Shown: piece after piece, positions 43,235-51,706 of the stretch
How the letters are laid out: each line of letters begins with the position of its first letter
Numbering within the stretch: position 1 is the first letter of the stretch
Source: Algicella marina
Lineage (GTDB): Bacteria > Pseudomonadota > Alphaproteobacteria > Rhodobacterales > Rhodobacteraceae
NCBI RefSeq assembly: GCF_009931615.1
Contig: NZ_CP046620.1
Span: 186,001 to 250,000 of the forward strand
Direction of reading: 5' to 3'
Length of the DNA: 64,000 nucleotides
Position numbers and translations under genes: made by a program
Notes under the pieces: generated by a model
Told to the model about the DNA's origin: nothing
What the model saw: only the letters and a program-made list of their open reading frames with translations
The model's database searches: none

Positions 43235-45178
43235 CTATTTAGGGCTCTTTAACCATACCTTGCTGTCGATCATCGCCTGCAGCTTCGCGCGCAGGTCTTC
43301 CGTTTCCTCGTCGCCGGCATCGCTGTCGCCGAATGGTTTGCGGTCGACGCTTGCGCGGGCCTCTCCCGCTTGCTGGATGCGCCAGAGCAACCCGTCGCTG
43401 GCGACGCCTGTGGCTTCCTGTTCCGCGTCGCGCAATTCCTCCGCGTGGCCTATCAGGGCGCGGTGGCGGGCTATCACTTCCTCCAGTTCCAGAGCCGTAT
43501 CCTCGATATCCGCGCCGGAGCGGATGTTGCGCGTGATCCGGCCGTGGGCCATTGCGGAGAGCCGTTCCTGCACGTCGAACCCGAGCCGGGCCGAGATCGC
43601 CTCCGCCGCGTCAGGTAGGGTTTGCATCGCCACTTGCAAGAGTGCGCGGCGAATCTCGTCGAGATCGGGACAGAGAAACGGCAGGAATTCCAGCCGGTCC
43701 TCAAAGCGTTCGATCAGTGCGGGATGGTTGAGACATGCGATGAGGATCAGACTCTCGCGCACGCGAGCTTCCACGTCCGCTGCTGCGCCGCGCTGGGCGA
43801 GCAGCGACGCGCGGGTCGACTGCGCGGGGCCTTCGGGAGGGCGGTTGCGCGGGTTCCACTTCTGGAAGCCGCCTCCGCCACCTTTCTGGCGCGTTGGGCG
43901 GAAGAGGTCGCGACGCATTTCGCGGATGGCGTCTTCGTAGTGACGGCGCAGGCCGGTGTCGGCGATACGACCAAGGGTCTGGCGGAGGCTGGTGTCGAGC
44001 GCGGCGCGGCGTTCGGGGCTGTCGAAAACCCGGCCCTCGGTTTCCTTTTGCCAGAGCAGGCGGACCATCGGCTGGGCGTCTTCGACCAGTTTGTCCATCG
44101 CGCCACGACCCTGCGACCGCACGAGATCGTCCGGGTCCAACCCCTCCGGCAGAAGGACAAAGCGCAGGGATTTGCCGGGGGCGAGCAGTGGCAGGGCAAG
44201 ATCGACAAGGCGCATGGCGGCGCGGAGGCCGGCCTTGTCGCCGTCGAGGGCAATGACGGGTTCATCGGCGATGCGCCACATCAGCGCCAGCTGATCCTCG
44301 GTGATCGCGGTGCCGAGCGGCGCGACCACATGGCCGATTCCAACCTGGGAGAGGGCGATCACATCCATGTAGCCCTCGGCGACGATCAACTGCCCGGACT
44401 TGCCCGACGCCTCCCGCGCCGGGGCATGATTGTAGAGCGCGCGCCCCTTGTCGAATAGTGGCGTCTCTGGCGAATTGAGGTACTTGGCACGAGCATTGGG
44501 GTCCATCGCACGACCGCCGAGGGCGATGGCCCGGCCCTGGGCATCGCGGATGGGGAAGATGATGCGATGGCGGAAGCGGTCATAGGGCTGGCCGCCATCC
44601 TCGGGGGTGGCGCAGAGGCCGGCAAGGTCCATTTCCTCCGCAGTGATGCCCTTGGCCCTCAGATGTTCAAACAGCGCGTTGCGGCCATCGGGGGCGAAGC
44701 CGATCTCGAAGCGGTCTCGGGTTTCCGGCTTCAGGCCGCGGCGGTCCAGATAGGCGCGGGCCTCTTCGGCGTTGGCGGTGTTGAGTTGCAGACGATAGAA
44801 CTGGACGGCCAGTTCCATGATCTCCGCCAGTCCCTTGCGTTCCTCGGCCCGGCGAGCAGCTTGCGGATCGCGGGCCGGCATCTGGACCCCGGCTTCGCGG
44901 GCCAGGATTTCCACCGCCTCCATGAAACCGACGTTTTCCGTCTCGCGGATGAAGGTGAGGGCGTCGCCCTTGGCGTGGCAGCCGAAGCAATAGTAGAAAC
45001 CCTTCTTGTCCTCGACATGGAAGGAAGCCGTCTTTTCGGTGTGGAACGGGCATGGCGCCCAGTAGTCGCCCTTGCCGGGATTCGACTTGCGGCTGTCCCA
45101 AGTGACCTTCCGGCCCACGATCTGGGCGATCGAGGTGCGGGTGCGGAGATCGTCGAGGAAACCGGGCGGGAGACTCAT
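43235..45178 (-). CDS. dnaG: DNA primase
   Basis: The 647-residue product from the ATG at 45178 has the CHC2 zinc finger (CPFHTEKTASF and CFGCHAKGD), the catalytic core with VAEGYMDVIALSQVG and the acidic VIALDGDKAGLRAA metal site of the TOPRIM fold, and a C-terminal helicase-binding region. It makes RNA primers at the replication fork. The open frame reaches 45244, but family sequence starts at MSLPPGFLDDLR. It precedes rpoD on the same strand. Confidence 0.97.
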   Translation of the reverse strand: MSLPPGFLDDLRTRTSIAQIVGRKVTWDSRKSNPGKGDYWAPCPFHTEKTASFHVEDKKGFYYCFGCHAKGDALTFIRETENVGFMEAVEILAREAGVQMPARDPQAARRAEERKGLAEIMELAVQFYRLQLNTANAEEARAYLDRRGLKPETRDRFEIGFAPDGRNALFEHLRAKGITAEEMDLAGLCATPEDGGQPYDRFRHRIIFPIRDAQGRAIALGGRAMDPNARAKYLNSPETPLFDKGRALYNHAPAREASGKSGQLIVAEGYMDVIALSQVGIGHVVAPLGTAITEDQLALMWRIADEPVIALDGDKAGLRAAMRLVDLALPLLAPGKSLRFVLLPEGLDPDDLVRSQGRGAMDKLVEDAQPMVRLLWQKETEGRVFDSPERRAALDTSLRQTLGRIADTGLRRHYEDAIREMRRDLFRPTRQKGGGGGFQKWNPRNRPPEGPAQSTRASLLAQRGAAADVEARVRESLILIACLNHPALIERFEDRLEFLPFLCPDLDEIRRALLQVAMQTLPDAAEAISARLGFDVQERLSAMAHGRITRNIRSGADIEDTALELEEVIARHRALIGHAEELRDAEQEATGVASDGLLWRIQQAGEARASVDRKPFGDSDAGDEETEDLRAKLQAMIDSKVWLKSPK

Positions 45179-45326
45179 GGGGGTTAGTATCGGCGGATTG
45201 GGGGTGGGAGCAAGGGTTAGCGGTTTGGATAAAGCATGACGCACATTGTTCGAATGCTTCGCACCGTTTTATGAATCCAAAAGCAAAATTTGTTGCAATG
45301 TTTTTGCCAAGCATTTCCAATTAGGC

Positions 45327-46247
45327 ATGGTGAAACTCGTCCTCATGCACAAAGCCGACTCAATCTATGATGATGTGCCGGACCAAGTTTATGATTTCCC
45401 TCGCACATATCTGAAAACGATGGAGGAAGCCGTTGGGGATTGGGTGATTTACTACGAGCCGGTAAAGGCCGGTCCGCGGGGGTACTTTGCTGTTGCAAAA
45501 GTTTTTAAGGTAATTGAGAAGCCGGGAGCCGAAGGACGCTATCTCGCGCTTATTGAGCCAAGAAGCTTTTTGCCATTTGACCAGGAAGTTCCGCGGTTAA
45601 TGAGTGGGCGACCGTTGGAGCTTGCGCTGACTGAGCCAGATGGCACGCCCAAAAAAGGTGGCGTAGTTCAACGAGCTGTTCGCAGGTTGTCTGAGGTGGA
45701 TTTTGCACGGATTATTGATATCGGGCTTCCACAAAATTTGGAGCAGCTTGAGGCAGCTAAATATGACACAGCGACGAGTTTTGATGAGGGCGCAGAGCCG
45801 TTTCAAAGGCCTGTTTTGGAGCGTCTGACCCGAAGGCCGTATCGTGATGTGGCATTTCGCAGAAAGGTTCGGCAGGCTTATGGTTATCGTTGCGCGTTGT
45901 CAGGATTGGAACTTCGTAATGGCGGAGGGAGACCAGAGGTTCAGGCTGCCCACATCAGGCCGGTTGAGAATGACGGCAGTGACTCTGTCCGCAATGGCCT
46001 GGCTCTTTCTGGTACTTTGCACTGGATGTTTGATCGAGGCTTAATTTCGATAGCTGAAGACTGCGAGACAATTCTGATTTCGAAGAATAAGGTTCCAAAG
46101 GACGTTATTGATCGTTTGCTTCCGGCGGATGGAAAAATTCTGAAGCCGGATGATCCTCGGGATTTGCCGCATCCCGAAAACCTAAAATGGCATCGTAAAA
46201 ACATCTATGGGCAGGTCCTGAGAGATGAATCTGAGCCGTGGGTTTAG
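45327..46247 (+). CDS. HNH endonuclease with N-terminal PUA-like domain (probable restriction-type protein)
   Basis: The ATG at 45327 gives 306 residues. Residues 1-130 (VYDFPRTYLK, GDWVIYYEP, GYFAVAKV) form a PUA/EVE-like recognition module that I know from predicted restriction endonucleases. Residues 175-275 form the HNH nuclease: YRCALSG with Cys189, QAAHIRP with His209, NGLALSGTLHWMFDRG with Asn223 and His232. The gene is visibly richer in A and T than its neighbours and stands alone between dnaG and a DUF599 gene, suggesting horizontal acquisition. Role in defence against foreign or modified DNA is inferred. Confidence 0.85.
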   Translation: MVKLVLMHKADSIYDDVPDQVYDFPRTYLKTMEEAVGDWVIYYEPVKAGPRGYFAVAKVFKVIEKPGAEGRYLALIEPRSFLPFDQEVPRLMSGRPLELALTEPDGTPKKGGVVQRAVRRLSEVDFARIIDIGLPQNLEQLEAAKYDTATSFDEGAEPFQRPVLERLTRRPYRDVAFRRKVRQAYGYRCALSGLELRNGGGRPEVQAAHIRPVENDGSDSVRNGLALSGTLHWMFDRGLISIAEDCETILISKNKVPKDVIDRLLPADGKILKPDDPRDLPHPENLKWHRKNIYGQVLRDESEPWV

Positions 46248-46295
46248 TTGATTGATTTAGCTGAAACCGCAACGAATGTCAGGGCACGAGATTTG

Positions 46296-47030
46296 CTACT
46301 TCGTGCGGCCATGGCAGGCATTGGCGGCGGTGACGTAGGCCTGGATGGCGCGGGCGGTGCGTGTGGCGACCTGGCGGTAGATCAGGATCGAGGTCATCAG
46401 CAGTGTCAGCCCGGCGCTGAGCCAGGGTGAGATGAAGAGTCCGAGGGCGGCGACGAAATAATAGTAGCCGCGGATGCCGAAGTTGAAGGTCTTCAGCGCC
46501 TCGGTCAGCACGATGGAGGCATTGGCGATCATCAACGTTCGCTGGCTTTCCGCCGCCTCGTCAAGCGGACCTTCCGGGATGGCGCCGATCAACGCCAGCA
46601 CATAGATCAGCTTGCGCAATGCGTAGGTGAACGAAAAGAAGGCGATGGTGAGCGTCAGACCGAGCACGGCAATATGCACCACAAAGAGCTCGAAGCTGGG
46701 CGGTGTGGCGATGGCGAGATCGACGATCGTGTCATAGAGCGTGCGGACATTGGCCAGCAGCGAGATGATGCCGGCGAGGACGATCAGGGTGGCGGAGCCA
46801 AAGAAGGCGATGGCGTTGACGATATGGCCGATCAGGATGGCATCGTAGGGCCGCTGGTTGCGGGTATGGCCTGTCGCGAGCCAGTCCGTCCGAACCATCG
46901 AAAGCTGCTCGTTGAGCGAACCGCGGGCGATCAGCTTGAGGATGCCGGAATAGGAAAACCACGCGGCGAACAGCGCGGCGATGGCGAGGCCATGCAGAAG
47001 ATCGAAATCCGGGGGTAGCATCGTGATCAT
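46296..47030 (-). CDS. DUF599 family membrane protein
   Basis: The ATG at 47030 has AGGAA seven bases upstream. The 244-residue product has four to five membrane segments (LAIAALFAAWFSYSGI, IVNAIAFFGSATLIVLAGIISLL, VVHIAVLGLTLTIAFFSF, YYYFVAALGLFISPWLSAGLTLL) and the family segment LMIANASIVLTEALKTFNFGIRGYYYF. DUF599 function is unknown. It is 27 bases before the DUF6476 stop in the same direction, so probably co-transcribed. Confidence 0.87.
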   Translation of the reverse strand: MITMLPPDFDLLHGLAIAALFAAWFSYSGILKLIARGSLNEQLSMVRTDWLATGHTRNQRPYDAILIGHIVNAIAFFGSATLIVLAGIISLLANVRTLYDTIVDLAIATPPSFELFVVHIAVLGLTLTIAFFSFTYALRKLIYVLALIGAIPEGPLDEAAESQRTLMIANASIVLTEALKTFNFGIRGYYYFVAALGLFISPWLSAGLTLLMTSILIYRQVATRTARAIQAYVTAANACHGRTK

Positions 47031-47057
47031 GGGTGCTTTCCTTGCGGCGGCGCAGCT

Positions 47058-47396
47058 TCAGCGCTGTAGAACCAAGGTTTCGCTGATTTCGCCGTTGTCC
47101 TTCGTAAGCAGGTGCAGCCTTTCCTGTCCGTCCGCATCGCGGGTGATGAGCACGGTGTAATCGGGGCTTTGGGTATAGCTGATGAGGGTTTCGCCGGATG
47201 GCAGGGGCAGGTTCTCCGGCAGCGTGGGGCCGGGCTGCAACTCCGCCTGACCGGCGGTGGAGAGGCGCCATGCGAGCAGGCCCGTAATCGTCAGCATGCC
47301 GACGATCATCGTCAGTGTCAGGACAGTGACGAGCAGCCGCAGGCGCCGCAGGGGGGCTGGCTCCGGCCCGGAGGGTGCCGTATCGTGCTCTTCCAT
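47058..47396 (-). CDS. DUF6476 family membrane-anchored protein
   Basis: The ATG at 47396 has a strong AAGGAGAGG eight bases upstream. The 112-residue product has one membrane helix (LLVTVLTLTMIVGMLTITGLLAW), a proline-rich stretch, and a periplasmic tail with ISYTQSPDYTVLITRDADGQERLHLL. The family is small and found near rluA and rpoH genes in Rhodobacterales, as I recall. Its ATG overlaps the ATG of the divergent pseudouridine synthase gene (shared CATG). Function unknown. Confidence 0.78.
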   Translation of the reverse strand: MEEHDTAPSGPEPAPLRRLRLLVTVLTLTMIVGMLTITGLLAWRLSTAGQAELQPGPTLPENLPLPSGETLISYTQSPDYTVLITRDADGQERLHLLTKDNGEISETLVLQR

Positions 47397-48429
47397 GACC
47401 GAACCTCTCCTTCTCACCGTACCTGATGGCGCGCCTCTGAGGCTTGATAAGGCTTTGGCGGCGGCTCTGCCAGAGGGCAGTGTACTCAGCCGGTCGCGGT
47501 TGCAGGCCCTGATCGCCGAGGGGGCCGTTGCCGGACCGGAGGGTGTGATGCTGGACGCCAAGGCGAAGGTCACGGCGGGCACGGTGTTTCGCGTGGCCGT
47601 GCCGGAGGCGCGGGAGATGGCACTGGCGGGAGAGAACATACCGCTCGACATCGCCTACGAGGATGATGAACTGATCGTCGTCAACAAACCTGCCGGGATG
47701 GTGGTGCATCCGGCCCCGGGGGCGGAGACCGGCACGCTGGTGCAGGCGCTGCTTCACCATTGCGGCGACAGCCTTTCGGGCATCGGGGGCGCACGGCGGC
47801 CGGGGATCGTGCATAGGATAGACAAGGAAACCTCGGGCCTGTTGGTGGTGGCAAAGACCGATGCCGCGCATCAGGGGCTGGCAGCGCAGTTCGCCGCCCA
47901 TGACGTGGAGCGGGAGTACCTCGCGCTGTGTTGGGGAGCGCCTTCGCCGATGGATCCGCGGCTTGCGGGACTGCCGGGTGTAAGTTTCGAGCCGGGTGCG
48001 GTGCGGATCGAAGGGGCGATCGACCGCCACCGTGCAGATCGCAAGCGCATGGCGGTGGTCGCTTCGGGTGGCCGCAGGGCCGTGACGCGGGTGGCGGTGG
48101 AGGAGGCTTTTGGCTCCGATGAGAAGCCGGTGGCCGCGAGGGTGCGCTGTTGGCTTGAAACCGGGCGCACCCACCAGATCAGGGTGCACATGGCCCATGT
48201 CGGCCATGCGCTGGTCGGCGATCCGGTTTACGGCCGCCCGCGAGCCGTGGCCCGGGGGGCATTGCCAGAAGCGGCGGTAGCAGCCTTGCGGGGGTTTCCG
48301 CGGCAGGCACTGCACGCGGCGACCCTGGGATTCATCCACCCCGAAACACGTGAGCGACTGCGGTTCAGCGCCGGAAATCCCGAAGATATCAACCTTTTGT
48401 TAACGGCATTGCGCGCACCCATGCCGTAA
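47395..48429 (+). CDS. RluA family pseudouridine synthase
   Basis: The 344-residue product has an N-terminal S4 domain (RLDKALAAALPEGSVLSRSRLQALIAEGAV) and the RluA catalytic domain: ELIVVNKPAGMVVHP, GIVHRIDKETSGLLVVAKTD with the catalytic Asp, and TGRTHQIRVHMAHVGHALVGDPVYG. By size and S4 domain it resembles RluD, which modifies helix 69 of 23S rRNA, but RluC cannot be excluded. No ribosome binding site is near the ATG, and the divergent gene begins on the same four bases. Confidence 0.93.
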   Translation: MTEPLLLTVPDGAPLRLDKALAAALPEGSVLSRSRLQALIAEGAVAGPEGVMLDAKAKVTAGTVFRVAVPEAREMALAGENIPLDIAYEDDELIVVNKPAGMVVHPAPGAETGTLVQALLHHCGDSLSGIGGARRPGIVHRIDKETSGLLVVAKTDAAHQGLAAQFAAHDVEREYLALCWGAPSPMDPRLAGLPGVSFEPGAVRIEGAIDRHRADRKRMAVVASGGRRAVTRVAVEEAFGSDEKPVAARVRCWLETGRTHQIRVHMAHVGHALVGDPVYGRPRAVARGALPEAAVAALRGFPRQALHAATLGFIHPETRERLRFSAGNPEDINLLLTALRAPMP

Positions 48430-48454
48430 GGTTAGCTGTTTCATCCGCGACCCT

Positions 48455-48481
48455 CTTGAAACCCGTGTAAGCAGTGCTTAC
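48455..48481 (+). promoter_or_regulatory. rpoH promoter region with embedded palindrome
   Basis: CTTGAAA at 48455-48461 fits a heat-shock or sigma-70 -35 element. Six bases further on, GTAAGCA and TGCTTAC form a perfect palindrome around one base (48467-48481). This sits where the spacer and -10 would be and 32 bases before the rpoH ATG. A repressor at this site would block transcription; assignment is from sequence only. Confidence 0.5.
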
Positions 48482-48512
48482 TTCCCGTGAGCAGATTAAG
48501 GACAGGGATCAG

Positions 48513-49406
48513 ATGAGCTATACAAACCTTCCTGCGCCGTCGCCCGAACAGGGGCTGTCCCGGTACATGCAGGAGATCCGCAAATTCCCGATGCTCGAGC
48601 CGGAGCAGGAGTACATGCTGGCGAAGGCGTGGGTGGATCATGAAGACAAGGACGCCGCCCACCAGCTGGTGACGTCTCACTTGCGACTGGCGGCGAAGAT
48701 CGCGATGGGATATCGCGGCTACGGCCTGCCGACTGCAGAAGTTGTTTCAGAGGCCAATGTCGGCCTGATGCAGGCGGTCAAACGCTTCGACCCGGAAAAG
48801 GGTTTCCGGCTGGCGACCTATGCGATGTGGTGGATCCGCGCTTCGATTCAGGAGTATATCCTGCGGTCATGGAGCCTTGTAAAAATGGGCACGACGGCCG
48901 CGCAGAAAAAGTTGTTCTTCAACCTCCGCAAGGCAAAGAACAAGATCGGCGCGCTGGAGGAAGGCGACCTGCGTCCGGAAAACGTGGCGCGTATCGCCAC
49001 GGAACTGAATGTGACCGAGGATGAAGTCGTCTCCATGAACCGACGTCTCTCCGGTGGCGATGCTTCTCTGAACGCCCAGATCAAGACCGATGGCGAAGGG
49101 GCTGCCGAGTGGCAGGACTGGCTGCAGGACGAGGATGCCGATCAGGCCTCCGCTTATGCAGAGCAGGACGAACTTGAATCACGTCGGGCAATGATGGAAG
49201 CGGCCATGGGCGAACTGAATGAGCGCGAACGTCACGTACTGATGGAGCGGCGCCTGAAGGACGACCCGATGACCCTGGAGGACCTTAGCAAGGTCTACGA
49301 TGTCAGCCGTGAGCGCATCCGCCAGATCGAGGTTCGGGCCTTCGAGAAACTGCAGAAGGCAATGACGGCCATGGCTCGCGAACAAGGCATGGCGCTGAGC
49401 GCCTGA
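48513..49406 (+). CDS. rpoH: RNA polymerase heat-shock sigma factor (sigma-32)
   Basis: The 297-residue product from the ATG at 48513 has sigma regions 1.2 (LSRYMQEIRKFPMLEPEQEYMLA), 2 (GFRLATYAMWWIRASIQEYILRSWSLVK) and 4 ([42 protein letters not shown]). The RpoH box region QKKLFFNLRKAKNKIG, typical of sigma-32, lies between. It directs chaperone and protease gene expression. Alphaproteobacteria often have two rpoH genes; which paralogue this is cannot be told here. A terminator follows. Confidence 0.95.
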   Translation: MSYTNLPAPSPEQGLSRYMQEIRKFPMLEPEQEYMLAKAWVDHEDKDAAHQLVTSHLRLAAKIAMGYRGYGLPTAEVVSEANVGLMQAVKRFDPEKGFRLATYAMWWIRASIQEYILRSWSLVKMGTTAAQKKLFFNLRKAKNKIGALEEGDLRPENVARIATELNVTEDEVVSMNRRLSGGDASLNAQIKTDGEGAAEWQDWLQDEDADQASAYAEQDELESRRAMMEAAMGELNERERHVLMERRLKDDPMTLEDLSKVYDVSRERIRQIEVRAFEKLQKAMTAMAREQGMALSA

Positions 49407-49433
49407 AGCGAAGCTGCATTGGATGCAATCCGG

Positions 49434-49465
49434 GCCGCCCCTGAGAACACGGGGGCGGCTCTTTT
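49434..49465 (+). terminator. Rho-independent terminator of rpoH
   Basis: GCCGCCCC (49434-49441) pairs with GGGGCGGC (49452-49459) over a 10-base loop and is followed by TCTTTT. It begins 28 bases after the rpoH stop codon. Confidence 0.88.
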
Positions 49466-49924
49466 CCTTGCGTTTTCCGTTGCCGGTCCATTCCAAGGGC
49501 CCGGTTCGGGTGGAGCCTGCGTCGCGGAAGCTGAAGTGGTGCATTTGTAAACGAATGCCTGTCAGACGGTAACTTCAGTACTGCGGGTGGCGAACTCGAT
49601 GGGAAATCACTCGTATTTGCCTGGGATACAAATGCGCAGATCGAACGCGCGCACCGAAACGCCCGTGTTGTCCAGCTGGGCATCTTCTCCCTCAGATCTA
49701 CAGTTCCGCTCCTTCCGGCGGCCAGAACCGCAATGGTATGGCGGATGCACCGGTAGTGTTTTGCGCCCGGCAGTGTCGATCACCAGAAAGATTTTTCACT
49801 TTGGTGTCCGGCACCTGTCACCGGGCCGCGACGGTTGAATGGAACTTGGGGTCTGGTTGCTAGGCCGGTGAACCGACTCTTGCTAGGGTGCGGTTCGGGG
49901 CGTCTGATCGTGGAAGGACTTACA
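49466..49924. other. Intergenic region, no gene seen
   Basis: The stretch between the rpoH terminator and the L,D-transpeptidase gene is less GC-rich than its flanks and has no frame with protein-like composition. A leftward 126-codon frame at 49303-49683 is mostly antisense to rpoH and its terminator. The right end holds the leader and GGAAGGA ribosome binding site (49912-49918) of the next gene. Confidence 0.55.
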
Positions 49925-50566
49925 GTGTTGATCAAGTTGCGTGCGAGCGTTCTGGGGCTGGTTGCTTTGTTGGTGGCTGGGTGCCTGCCGCCGGACATGC
50001 TGCCCCCGGAGGATCGCCCTGCGGAACCTACGGATGTCAGCTATTATGCCGCCCGGCAGGATGGCAACCGGGCGCTGCGAGCCGTTGATGTCGTCAATTT
50101 TCATCCGTCGCTGCTGCGCCAGAGGGTGGGATATCGGACCGACGAGGCACCGGGGACGGTGATCATCGATACCAAGCGGTTCCATCTCTACCTAGTGGAG
50201 GGCGACGGCTGGGCGCTGCGATATGGAGTAGCCATCGGACGCGAAGGGTTCGGCTGGACCGGCGAGGGCGTGATTTCCCGTCGGGCACAGTGGCCGCGCT
50301 GGACGCCGCCGCCGGAGATGATCGAGCGGCAACCGGAACTGGCCCAGTTCGAACAGGGGATGCCGGGCGGTCCGAAGAACCCGCTTGGGGCACGTGCTTT
50401 GTATGTTTATCAGAACGGGCGCGACACGCTGATCCGGGTGCATGGCACCAACACGCCGAACAGTATCGGGCGGCGGGCATCTTCCGGCTGTTTCCGGATG
50501 TTGAACCAGGACGTGATCGACCTGTACAACAGAGTGCCGGATGGCGCGAAGATCATCGTGATGTAA
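49925..50566 (+). CDS. L,D-transpeptidase (YkuD family) lipoprotein
   Basis: I take the GTG at 49925 (or the TTG at 49928) because GGAAGGA lies just upstream; the frame opens earlier at 49835 without a binding site. The product, about 213 residues, has a lipoprotein signal (LGLVALLVAGC) and a YkuD domain ending in IRVHGTNTPNSIGRRASSGCFRM, with the catalytic His and Cys. Such enzymes make 3-3 crosslinks in peptidoglycan or attach lipoproteins to it. It ends five bases before the convergent histidine kinase gene. Confidence 0.9.
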   Translation: MLIKLRASVLGLVALLVAGCLPPDMLPPEDRPAEPTDVSYYAARQDGNRALRAVDVVNFHPSLLRQRVGYRTDEAPGTVIIDTKRFHLYLVEGDGWALRYGVAIGREGFGWTGEGVISRRAQWPRWTPPPEMIERQPELAQFEQGMPGGPKNPLGARALYVYQNGRDTLIRVHGTNTPNSIGRRASSGCFRMLNQDVIDLYNRVPDGAKIIVM

Positions 50567-50571
50567 ACACG

Positions 50572-51546
50572 TTACCGCAACACGCGACCCGGCAGCCTGA
50601 ACGTCAGCGCGTTGCCGCCGGGTATGCCCGGTGGTCCGGCCGAAAGGCTGCCACCAGAGGCAAGGATGATCCGGCGCATGACAGCCAGCCCGAGCCCTGC
50701 ATTCCACAGGGCGGTGCGATCCTCCGACAAGATTGCGGCGATCGCCTCGTGATTGCGGGAATTGTCGCTGAAGTGGAAGGCGAGAAGACCGTCGGGTTGC
50801 TGTTCAACTTCCAGCATCATCACCACATTGCCGCCGGATGCGCCGACCAAGGCATTGGCGATGAGCTTGTCGATCACGGTGCAAAACGCGGGTTCGTTAC
50901 ATTCCAACTGTATCGGCGGCGCGGAAATAGAGTGGCGGAAGTCCGAATCCTGCTGGAGAAGCCTTGCCGTGACGAAATTGTCCAACTCGAGAGTGCGGAC
51001 AACGGCTTCCTGATTGGCGAGGGTGACAAAATCTATGATCTCGTCAATCATCTTGCCGCCATTTTGGCCGATGCGCATCAGCATCTCAGTTAGTTTTCGG
51101 TTGTCTTCGTCTTCCTCTGGCAGGGTTTCGAGCAACATTTCCGCAATACTCTGGACGTTGCGCATCGGTGTGCGCAGGTCATGCGCTGCGCGGGCGATGA
51201 ATCTCTCTGACTCCGGGTATTTCAATGCGGTCGCGGTTGCTGTCGCCGGCAGGAGCGTAACGAGCAGGGCTTGCAGCGGGCTCTCTGCCGGACGGATGGT
51301 GACATCCAACTGTTGCGTGCCGTTCGCTAGGGGGAGAGCCATTGTTCGCTTGAGTGACGTAGAGGACGCAGTGCATTCAGCGGCGAGGGCGGCAAGTTCC
51401 GCGCCGGGTTCGTCGCCTGCCGCGATGCCGGTGATATCGGTGCAGGCCGGGTTGACCGAGAGGCAGCGGCACGTACCGTCTTCCTGCCGGGCGATCAGCA
51501 GAACGGGGATGTCGAGCAATTCATAGGCTCTGAAAGCGTCTTGCAA
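50572..51546 (-). CDS. Soluble sensor histidine kinase
   Basis: The 324-residue product has an N-terminal PAS-like region (about 1-110), a dimerisation/phosphoacceptor domain with the H-box RAAHDLRTPMRNVQSIAEML, and a HATPase-type catalytic domain with a weak N-box (DKLIANALVGASGG) and a GLGLAVMRRIILASGGSL G-box. No membrane segment is seen, so it is cytoplasmic. No response regulator gene is adjacent, so it is an orphan kinase or acts on a distant partner. The N-box lacks the usual paired asparagines, so kinase activity may be reduced. Confidence 0.82.
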   Translation of the reverse strand: MQDAFRAYELLDIPVLLIARQEDGTCRCLSVNPACTDITGIAAGDEPGAELAALAAECTASSTSLKRTMALPLANGTQQLDVTIRPAESPLQALLVTLLPATATATALKYPESERFIARAAHDLRTPMRNVQSIAEMLLETLPEEDEDNRKLTEMLMRIGQNGGKMIDEIIDFVTLANQEAVVRTLELDNFVTARLLQQDSDFRHSISAPPIQLECNEPAFCTVIDKLIANALVGASGGNVVMMLEVEQQPDGLLAFHFSDNSRNHEAIAAILSEDRTALWNAGLGLAVMRRIILASGGSLSAGPPGIPGGNALTFRLPGRVLR

Positions 51547-51706
51547 ACGTTCTTTCCCGTTGTCTGCGCGCCGCCATTGCGCGGTTTCTGCTCATCACTT
51601 TGGTCGGCGGACACCGCCACGCAAGAGAAACGAAGCGGCGTTTCAAAAATTTGAGCGAGCATCGCCGGACCTGGCCGGGATGCAGGTTTCGTCGGAATTC
51701 GTCCCG

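Noticed and set aside
49303-49683. Leftward frame of 126 codons after rpoH
   Set aside because: It runs antisense to rpoH and through its terminator, with low-complexity Arg/Ser/Pro sequence.
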